Origin: Myxococcales bacterium
GTDB lineage: Bacteria > Myxococcota_A > Polyangia > Haliangiales > Haliangiaceae
Assembly: GCA_016717005.1 (NCBI GenBank)
Contig: JADJUF010000038.1
Coordinates: forward strand, 1 to 64,000
Direction: 5' to 3'
Length of the DNA stretch: 64,000 nucleotides
This document shows positions 55,690 through 64,000 of the stretch, piece by piece (position 1 is the first letter of the stretch; each line of letters starts with the position of its first letter). Under the pieces are notes generated by a model that saw nothing but the letters and a program-made list of their open reading frames with translations, made no database searches and had not been told where the DNA came from. The position numbers were made by a program, and so were the translations under genes.

Positions 55690-56880
55690 TCAGTGCGTGT
55701 GTGGTTCGTCGGGATCGCAGTCGGGGCCGCAGGGCACCGGCCCGTCGTGGGGCCGATCGGGATCGCCGTCGTGGGTCGACGGCTCGAGCTCGGGCGCAGG
55801 TCCCGCCAGGTCACCGGCGGCCTCGGCCGCGTCGGCGTCGGCCGCGTCGGCGTCGGTGAGTCCGCCCGCGGCGATCAGCGTCGCCGCGACCGCGGGATCG
55901 AGGCCCGGGATCATGCCCGCGCGCGCCAGCGCCGCGATGTAGTACGCGTCCTCGCGCCGAGCCTCGAGCGTGCCGGCGGTGACCGCCTCCTCGAGGCTGC
56001 GCTTGAGATCGCCGATCAGCCGCGACGGCGGCAGCTTGAACGTCTCCATGATCGCGTTGCCGACCCCGCCCGGCAGCGGCGGCAGCTTGGCGTCCTCCTC
56101 GACCAGGCGCTCCATCCGCTCGGACAGCGCCGAGATCTGCTCGAGGATCTGCTTGCGGCGGCCCGGCCGCTTCGACGTGATGTCGGCCCGCGACAGGTCG
56201 AGCAGGTCGTGCAGGTGCGGCAGCATCTCGCGGTGGAACCGGCGCACCGCGCTGTCGGTCCACGCCTGGCTGTACTGGTTCGAGCGCAGGTGGTGGCGGA
56301 TCAGGAACTTCACCGCGCGGCGATGATCGCGATCGAAGAGCAGCCGCTGGGTGACCTTGTCGAACATCCGCGCGCCGACCTCGGCGTGGCCATGGAAGTG
56401 GACGCCCTGCGGCGTGAACGTGCGGGTCGGCACCTTGCCGATGTCGTGGAGCAGGGCGGCCCAGCGCACCAGCGGGCGCCGCACGGCCTGCTTGACGACC
56501 TGCTTGGTGTGGCTCCAGACGTCCTTGTGCTGGCGATCGGTCTCCTGCTGCAGGTGGACCGTCGCCTCGAGCTCGGGGAACACCTGGGCCAAGAGGCCGG
56601 TCTCGCGGACCCACTCGAGGGCGAGGTCGACGTCGCGGCCCATGAGCATCGGCTCGATCGCGGCGCGGAGCTGGTCCGCTGGGGCGCTCAGGATGGTGCT
56701 GGAGGCCTCCTGGGCCGCTGCGGTCACGGCCGGGGCCGGCCAGTGCCCTCCTTCGGTGGCGATGGCGCTGGCGATATCGAACAAGATCAGAGGGTTGGCC
56801 TCCGCCCACGCGCGGACGCGGGCCCCGGTCTCGGGGCCATCCGGAGCGCGCAAGATATCCTGGGGATCCACCATCGACAC
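55690..56880 (-). CDS. HD-domain protein related to CCA-adding enzyme C-terminus
   Basis: A 396-residue cytoplasmic protein. It has the helical segment and HD phosphohydrolase domain found behind the nucleotidyltransferase head in bacterial CCA-adding enzymes: LEWVRETGLLAQVFPELEAT, HKDVWSHTKQVVKQAV (metal His124), ALLHDIGKVPTR (His145-Asp146) and FHGHAEVGARMFD. The nucleotidyltransferase domain is absent, so it is not a functional CCA enzyme by itself; a phosphodiesterase or phosphatase role is more likely. The last 35 residues are His/Asp/Cys-rich (HDGDPDRPHDGPVPCGPDCD) and probably bind metal. Confidence 0.75.
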   Translation of the reverse strand: MSMVDPQDILRAPDGPETGARVRAWAEANPLILFDIASAIATEGGHWPAPAVTAAAQEASSTILSAPADQLRAAIEPMLMGRDVDLALEWVRETGLLAQVFPELEATVHLQQETDRQHKDVWSHTKQVVKQAVRRPLVRWAALLHDIGKVPTRTFTPQGVHFHGHAEVGARMFDKVTQRLLFDRDHRRAVKFLIRHHLRSNQYSQAWTDSAVRRFHREMLPHLHDLLDLSRADITSKRPGRRKQILEQISALSERMERLVEEDAKLPPLPGGVGNAIMETFKLPPSRLIGDLKRSLEEAVTAGTLEARREDAYYIAALARAGMIPGLDPAVAATLIAAGGLTDADAADADAAEAAGDLAGPAPELEPSTHDGDPDRPHDGPVPCGPDCDPDEPHTH

Positions 56881-56956
56881 GGGTGGGGCTTCCTACCGGC
56901 GGGCCCGGCCAGCGTCAAGGCCGGCGGCACGAGACGTGCTCTAGCGCGGCGGCGCA

Positions 56957-57160
56957 GTGCAAGGACGTATCACCGCTCGCCAGCTTCCGCTCGCCGAAAA
57001 GGCGTGCCCGGGCATCGGGAAGCTCTATCGGGAGCTCTCGTCCGAGTCCGACGGTCGGTGCAAGCCGACGACATTTTTGCAGCTTCTCTGGATTTACGAG
57101 GGGCGGCGGTGCGCCGTCGAGGCCACCCGCGCCACCAAGAAGCCCCGCCGCAAGAAGTGA
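56957..57160 (+). CDS. Very short uncertain protein
   Basis: GTG-started 67-residue frame (ARQLPLAEKACPGIGKLYRE; KPTTFLQLLWIYEGRRCAVE) ending in a Lys/Arg-rich tail. It looks somewhat protein-like and lies in the gap 56881-57316 between divergent genes, but has no recognised domain and no clear promoter. The rest of that gap shows nothing I can support apart from AGGCCTTATAGAAG before murI. Confidence 0.25.
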   Translation: MQGRITARQLPLAEKACPGIGKLYRELSSESDGRCKPTTFLQLLWIYEGRRCAVEATRATKKPRRKK

Positions 57161-57316
57161 CCCCTCACTGGCGGATCGATCAGCCAGTGCGCCACACCGT
57201 CTCACTGTTCGTGTCGACGACGGGGAATCTGGCCACCGGTACGCTGCTGATGGGTCGACGTGGGCCGATCTGCGCAGCCCCGCGAACATCGGTCGCGGTG
57301 TAGGCCTTATAGAAGC

Positions 57317-58129
57317 ATGAGCGAGCGTCGCCCGATCGGTGTCTTCGACTCTGGCGTCGGCGGCCTGACCGTCGTGCGGGCCCTGCGCGCGCGGCTGCCC
57401 GGCGAGGACATCGTCTACCTGGGCGACACGGCGCGCGTGCCGTACGGCTCCAAGAGCCCGCGCACGGTCGAGCGCTACTCGCTGACGTGCCAGCGGTTCC
57501 TGCTCGCGCACGACGTCAAGCTGGTGCTGATCGCGTGCAACACCGCCTCGGCCAACGCGCTGCCCGCGCTGATCGAGGCCAGCCCGGTGCCGGTCATCGG
57601 CGCCGTCGAGCCCGGCGCGGCCAGCGCGCTCGCCGCGACGCGCAACCATCGCGTCGGCGTGATCGGCACGCTCGGCACCGTGCGCTCGGGCGCCTACGAG
57701 CGCGCGCTGACGGCGCGCGACCCCGCGGTCCACGTCGCGGCGCTGGCGTGTCCGCTGCTGGTGCCGCTGGCCGAGGAGGGCTGGGTCGACGACGACGTCG
57801 CGGCCGCGGTGGCGCGGCGCTACCTGACCGAGCTGTTCGTCCGGGATCCGGACCTCGACACGATCGTGCTCGGCTGCACCCACTACCCGCTCTTGCGCGA
57901 CGTGCTGACCCGCACCGCCGCCGAGGTGGCCGGTCGGCCGATCGCGATCGTCGACTCGGCGTCGGCGATGGCCGCGGCCGCGGGCGCGGCGCTGGGCGCG
58001 TCGACCGACAACCGGCGCGCACAGCCGGGCGCGCTGGCGTGCTTCGCGACCGACATCTCGCGGCTCGACGAGCTGGCGCCGCGGTTCCTGGGCGAGCCGA
58101 TCACGAGCTTCGACCTCGTCGATCTGTGA
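57317..58129 (+). CDS. murI: Glutamate racemase
   Basis: Makes D-glutamate for peptidoglycan in the cytoplasm. The 270-residue protein has the complete active site: Asp11 in FDSGVGGLTVV, the first catalytic Cys74 in ACNTASAN, and the second, Cys187, in LGCTHYPLL (with His189). YLGDTARVPYGSKSP and IVDSASAMA also match. Start ATG 57317 gives the usual N-terminus. A monocistronic gene by spacing. Confidence 0.95.
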   Translation: MSERRPIGVFDSGVGGLTVVRALRARLPGEDIVYLGDTARVPYGSKSPRTVERYSLTCQRFLLAHDVKLVLIACNTASANALPALIEASPVPVIGAVEPGAASALAATRNHRVGVIGTLGTVRSGAYERALTARDPAVHVAALACPLLVPLAEEGWVDDDVAAAVARRYLTELFVRDPDLDTIVLGCTHYPLLRDVLTRTAAEVAGRPIAIVDSASAMAAAAGAALGASTDNRRAQPGALACFATDISRLDELAPRFLGEPITSFDLVDL

Positions 58130-58174
58130 TGGCGATCGCTTGCGGGTGGCACGGCCCGTGCTCTCTTGCCGCGC

Positions 58175-58999
58175 ATGATCGCGCGCCTCGCCGTCCTCGC
58201 CAGCCTCCTCGTCGCCAGCCTCCTCGTCGCCTGCGGCTCGTCGGGCGCTGATCCCGTCGACGGGCCGCCGGTCGTCGACGCCGCACCGGACGCCGCCGCG
58301 TGCGACACGACGGGCTATCCCATGATGATCCGCGCGGTGTCGGTCGATCTCGGCGCGCCGACCACGCTCGCCCTCGACGGCACCGGCCCGCGCTGCGAGC
58401 AGATCGGCCGGGCCCTGCTGGCGCCGACCGGGCGCCCGCCCGAGCTGGCCCAGCTCGACGGCGGCGGGGCGACCGTGACCTGCACCCACGACGACGTGCT
58501 CGACCGCGAGATCGTGCGGGTGCGGGCGCCGCGCTACGGCGGGCTGCCGCTGTTCGCGCCGGTCCAGGACGCGCTGGTGCACGTCGACGCCACCGACGCG
58601 GTGGTGTTCCTGCACGCCGACTACCTGCCGGCGGGGGCGACGGTCGCCGACGCGTGCCTCGACGCGCCGGCGGTGGCGGCGGAGATCCCGGGCGCGCCGA
58701 TGGGCTACGAGCGCTTCAGCGCGTGCACGCCGCAGGGCCCGGGCACGTACACGATCGCCGCCGACGACGTGATCGAGGTCGGCGACGAGGGCTACCTGGT
58801 CGATGAGGCCGGCGGGCTGCGCCGGGTGCGCGCGGTCGACGTCTACCTGCTGCCGGCCCACGCCACGCCCGAGGTCATCAACAGCGACGCGTTCTGCTGC
58901 AGCGGGCCCACCACCGAGCACTGCGTCGGTCAGCGGCTGTTCGTCGACGTCCTCACCGGCGCGCTGATCGGCCAGGAGTCGCACTGCCACACGTGCTGA
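58175..58999 (+). CDS. Lipoprotein of unknown function
   Basis: A 274-residue lipoprotein (signal ASLLVASLLVAC, Cys20) with an Asp/Ala-rich linker. Folded part: PRYGGLPLFAPVQDALVHVD, DEGYLVDEAGGLRRVRAVDV, and a Cys-rich end (SDAFCCSGPTTEHCVG; ESHCHTC). A TTG 9 nt upstream could also start it, but ATG gives a standard signal. No family recognised. Confidence 0.65.
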   Translation: MIARLAVLASLLVASLLVACGSSGADPVDGPPVVDAAPDAAACDTTGYPMMIRAVSVDLGAPTTLALDGTGPRCEQIGRALLAPTGRPPELAQLDGGGATVTCTHDDVLDREIVRVRAPRYGGLPLFAPVQDALVHVDATDAVVFLHADYLPAGATVADACLDAPAVAAEIPGAPMGYERFSACTPQGPGTYTIAADDVIEVGDEGYLVDEAGGLRRVRAVDVYLLPAHATPEVINSDAFCCSGPTTEHCVGQRLFVDVLTGALIGQESHCHTC

Positions 59000-59009
59000 G
59001 CGTCGAGCG

Positions 59010-59238
59010 GGCGGCGGTCGGCGCACGCGGTGGCCGGGGCGCGGTCGGCGCACGCGCGGAGGCCCGATCGGGTGCGGTCGGCGCACGCGCGGAGGCCCGA
59101 TGGGCGCGGTCGCGCACGCGCGCGGAGGCCCGATGGGCGCGGTCGGCGCACGCGCGGAGGCCCGATGGGCGCGGTCGGCACGCGCGCGGAGGCCCGATGG
59201 GCGCGGTCGGCACGCGCGCGGAGACCGGACGCGGCGCG
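59010..59238. repeat. ~33-bp tandem array upstream of the oxidoreductase gene
   Basis: About seven units of GCGCGGTCGGCGCACGCGCG plus GAGGCCCGATGG. The unit start GCGCGGTCGGC resembles the gene's own promoter text GCGCGGTAGGCT directly downstream (59234-59245), so the array may have been seeded from a promoter. The unit stays open in all frames and contributes only Arg/Ala-rich text. Confidence 0.8.
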
Positions 59239-59239
59239 G

Positions 59240-59245
59240 TAGGCT
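59240..59245 (+). promoter_or_regulatory. -10 box TAGGCT, leaderless start predicted
   Basis: GGTAGGCT lies 7 nt before ATG 59253. Confidence 0.6.
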
Positions 59246-59252
59246 GCGGCCA

Positions 59253-61475
59253 ATGGCGACGACCCGCGCGTACCGCACCTGCCCGCTGTGTGAGGCCACC
59301 TGCGGCCTGGCGATCGAGCTCGACGGCGACGCGGTCGTCGGGATCCGCGGCGACGCCGACGATCCGTTCTCGCGCGGGTACCTGTGCCCCAAGGCCGCGG
59401 CGCTGGCGGCGCTGCACGACGATCCCGATCGGCTGCGCACGCCGCTGGTGCGCGGCGCCGACGGCGAGCTGCGGACCGCGTCGTGGGACGCCGCGTTCGC
59501 GGTGGCGATCGAGCGGCTCACCGAGATCAAGGCCGCGCACGGCGCCGACGCGGTCGCGGTGTACCTGGGCAACCCGGCCGCGCACAGCCTCGACCTGATG
59601 AGCTACGGCACGGCGCTGGTGCGCGCGCTCGGCACCCGCCAGCGCTACAGCGCCAGCTCGGCCGATCAGCTGCCCAAGATGGTCAGCGCGGCGCTGATGT
59701 TCGGCGGCGGCCTGGCGATCCCGGTGCCCGATCTCGATCGCACCGATCGGCTGCTGATCCTCGGCGCCAACCCGGTCGTGTCCAACGGCAGCCTGATGAC
59801 CGCGCCCGACGTGAAGGCCCGGTTGAAGGCGATCCGCGCCCGCGGCGGCAAGATCATCGTCATCGATCCGCGGCGGACCGAGACCGCGGCGCTGGCCGAC
59901 GAGCACCACGCGATCCGCCCCGGCGGCGACGCCGCGCTGCTCCTGGCGATGGTGCACGTGCTGTGCGCCGACGGCCTGGTCCGGCTGGGCGCGGCGGCGG
60001 GCCACGTGACCGGGCTGGCCGAGGTCGAGGCGATCGCCGCGCGGTTCGCGCCGGCCCGGGTGGCGGCGCGGGTCGGCCTCGACGAGGCCACGATCCGGCG
60101 CCTGGCGCACGAGCACGCCGCGGCCGCGAGCGCCGCCTGCTACGGCCGGATCGGCACGACCTGCCAGGAGTTCGGCACGCTCGCGAGCTGGGCGGTCGAT
60201 CTGGTCAACGTGCTCACCGGCAACCTCGATCGCCCCGGCGGCGCGATGTGGACCACGCCGGCGGCGCTGCCCGGGCGCTACCGCACGCGGGGTGACGCGC
60301 GCTTCGGCCGCTACGCCAGCACGGTCCGCGGGCTGCCCGAGATGTTCGGCGAGCTGCCGGTCGCGACCCTGGCCGACGAGCTGGCCGGCGGCGGCGTGCG
60401 CGCGCTGATCACGATCGCCGGCAACCCGCTGGTGTCGGCGCCCGGCGTCGGCGCGCTGACCGAGGCGATCGCCGGGCTCGAGTTCCGGCTGGCGATCGAT
60501 CCCTACGTCAACGCGACCACGCGGCTGGCCGACGTGATCCTGCCGCCGCCGTCGCCGCTGGCGCGCGCGCACTACGACCTGGCGCTGTACCAGCTCGCGA
60601 TCCGCAACGTCGCGCGCTACTCGCCGCCGACGGTGGCCCGGGCCGCCGGCGCGCCGGCCGAGTGGGAGATCTTGCTGACCCTGGCCAAGGGCGTGACCGG
60701 CATGGCGGCGGCGCCGCTGGCGATGGCCGACGACGTGGTCGCGCGCGAGCTGGTGTCGCGCGAGCTGGCCGACCTGGTCGAGGCCGGCACCCCGGCCCGG
60801 GTCGACGTCGCCGCCGCGCTGGCCATGCTCGACGGCCGCGGCCCCGACCGCGTCGTCGATGCGCTGGTGCGGCTCGGGCCGTACGGCGACGGCTTCGGCG
60901 CGCGGCCGGGCGGCCTGACGCTGGCGGCGCTGCGCGCGGCGCCGCACGGGCTCGACCTGGGGCCGCTGGTGCCGCGCTTGCCCGAGGTGCTGCGCACGCC
61001 CGACCGCGCGATCGCGCTGGCCCCGGCGGCGATCGTCGCCGACGTCGCGCGCCTCGAGGCCGCGCTGGCGGCGCCGGCGCCGGCGATGGTGCTGATCGGG
61101 CGGCGCGAGCTGCGCAGCAACAACTCGTGGATGCACAACCTGCGGCCGCTGATGAAGGGGCGCGACCGCTGCACGCTGCTGATCCACCCCGCCGACGCGC
61201 GCGCGCGCGGGCTCGACGACGGCGCGACCGCGCGGGTCCGCAGCGCCGCCGGCGAGGTGCTGGCGCCGGTCGAGCTCTCCGACGAGGTCCGCCCGGGCGT
61301 GGTGTCGCTGCCGCACGGCTTCGGCCACGAGCTGGCCGGGGTGCGCATGGCGGTGGCGCGCGCCCACGGCGGCGTCAACGTCAACCGGGTGTCGGACCCC
61401 GAGTTCGTCGACGCGCCGTCGCACAACGCCGCGTTCAACGGCGTGCCGGTCGAAGTGGACGCCGCCGCGCGGTAA
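59253..61475 (+). CDS. Molybdopterin oxidoreductase with N-terminal 4Fe-4S site
   Basis: A 740-residue DMSO-reductase-superfamily enzyme. Four cysteines for a [4Fe-4S] cluster are Cys10, Cys13, Cys17 and Cys45 (CPLCEATCG, LCPK). The MopB core includes DRLLILGANPVVSNGSLMTA and KIIVIDPRRTETAALADEHH, DLVNVLTGNLDRPGG, and the C-terminal molybdopterin-guanine binding part (NNSWMHNLRPLMKG; DEVRPGVVSLPHGFGHELAG; VNRVSDPEFVDAPSHNAAFN). The substrate is not predictable; the layout is like cytoplasmic formate dehydrogenase-like or thiosulphate-type members. No Tat signal, so it acts in the cytoplasm. The next gene begins 11 bp after the stop. Confidence 0.9.
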   Translation: MATTRAYRTCPLCEATCGLAIELDGDAVVGIRGDADDPFSRGYLCPKAAALAALHDDPDRLRTPLVRGADGELRTASWDAAFAVAIERLTEIKAAHGADAVAVYLGNPAAHSLDLMSYGTALVRALGTRQRYSASSADQLPKMVSAALMFGGGLAIPVPDLDRTDRLLILGANPVVSNGSLMTAPDVKARLKAIRARGGKIIVIDPRRTETAALADEHHAIRPGGDAALLLAMVHVLCADGLVRLGAAAGHVTGLAEVEAIAARFAPARVAARVGLDEATIRRLAHEHAAAASAACYGRIGTTCQEFGTLASWAVDLVNVLTGNLDRPGGAMWTTPAALPGRYRTRGDARFGRYASTVRGLPEMFGELPVATLADELAGGGVRALITIAGNPLVSAPGVGALTEAIAGLEFRLAIDPYVNATTRLADVILPPPSPLARAHYDLALYQLAIRNVARYSPPTVARAAGAPAEWEILLTLAKGVTGMAAAPLAMADDVVARELVSRELADLVEAGTPARVDVAAALAMLDGRGPDRVVDALVRLGPYGDGFGARPGGLTLAALRAAPHGLDLGPLVPRLPEVLRTPDRAIALAPAAIVADVARLEAALAAPAPAMVLIGRRELRSNNSWMHNLRPLMKGRDRCTLLIHPADARARGLDDGATARVRSAAGEVLAPVELSDEVRPGVVSLPHGFGHELAGVRMAVARAHGGVNVNRVSDPEFVDAPSHNAAFNGVPVEVDAAAR

Positions 61476-61478
61476 CAT
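61473..61478 (+). promoter_or_regulatory. -10 box TAACAT overlapping the oxidoreductase stop codon
   Basis: GGTAACAT: its TAA is the stop codon of the oxidoreductase gene, and it stands 8 nt before GTG 61487, so the kinase can be transcribed on its own as well as by read-through. Confidence 0.45.
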
Positions 61479-61486
61479 CGCCGCCG

Positions 61487-64000
<2,514 letters not shown>

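Overview
The window is very GC-rich DNA from a member of the Myxococcota, most likely the Haliangium/Kofleriaceae side of that phylum. The reasons are: abundant lipoproteins ending their signal in -AC and followed by Asp/Ala-rich linkers, Ser/Thr kinases fused to TPR or WD40-type regions, a Cys-rich-repeat plus thrombospondin-3-type surface protein with a MYXO-CTERM-like tail, an ECF42 sigma factor paired with a YCII protein, and many TPR proteins. I see no rRNA, tRNA, CRISPR array, integrase or transposase gene.

Layout. 0-11.1 kb: genes that are recognisable but broken by many small frameshifts (ptsP-like, Cys-rich secreted protein, dtd, TPR protein, lipoprotein, DUF1688 protein, kinase-TPR); because neighbouring unrelated genes are all hit, base-calling or assembly error is more likely than decay. 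11.4-23.4 kb: an orphan ClpX-type zinc-finger protein, a ClC channel, a divergent stand-alone EF-Tu paralogue with a strong terminator, a membrane/hypothetical pair, a minus-strand operon (methyltransferase plus two tail-collar proteins), lipoproteins and the MYXO-CTERM surface protein. 23.4-28.7 kb: two AAA+ ATPase genes whose last ~1.38 kb are almost identical while their 5' ends have diverged, with a TPR-like gene between them. 28.8-38.6 kb: hydrolase, lipoproteins, a 1201-residue TPR membrane protein, a divergent glycosyltransferase/TIM-barrel-like pair and a DUF4261 gene with an internal stop. 38.7-47.1 kb: lipoproteins, the ECF42/YCII pair, DUF4345 and DUF2277 proteins. 47.3-53 kb: hisD-hisC, an orphan FHIPEP (type III secretion/flagellar export gate) gene, Uma2. 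53-64 kb: beta-propeller lipoprotein, HD-domain protein, murI, lipoprotein, molybdopterin oxidoreductase and a kinase with a C-terminal propeller that runs off the window.

Three features cut across the genes. (1) Gene-edge echoes: at least six genes have their first or last codons (sometimes with promoter, start or stop codon) copied into tandem or displaced repeats in the adjacent intergenic DNA. (2) A dispersed, AT-richer, palindromic REP-like family (core TGACGCGGTAGG-CGAAA) occurs at three loci. (3) About sixteen start codons lie 4-8 nt downstream of a TANNNT -10 box, usually preceded by G, which predicts widespread leaderless mRNAs. Little here forms one pathway; operons are short (two or three genes), and the clearest functional pairs are hisD/hisC, ECF42/YCII, the methyltransferase/collar operon and the oxidoreductase/kinase pair.
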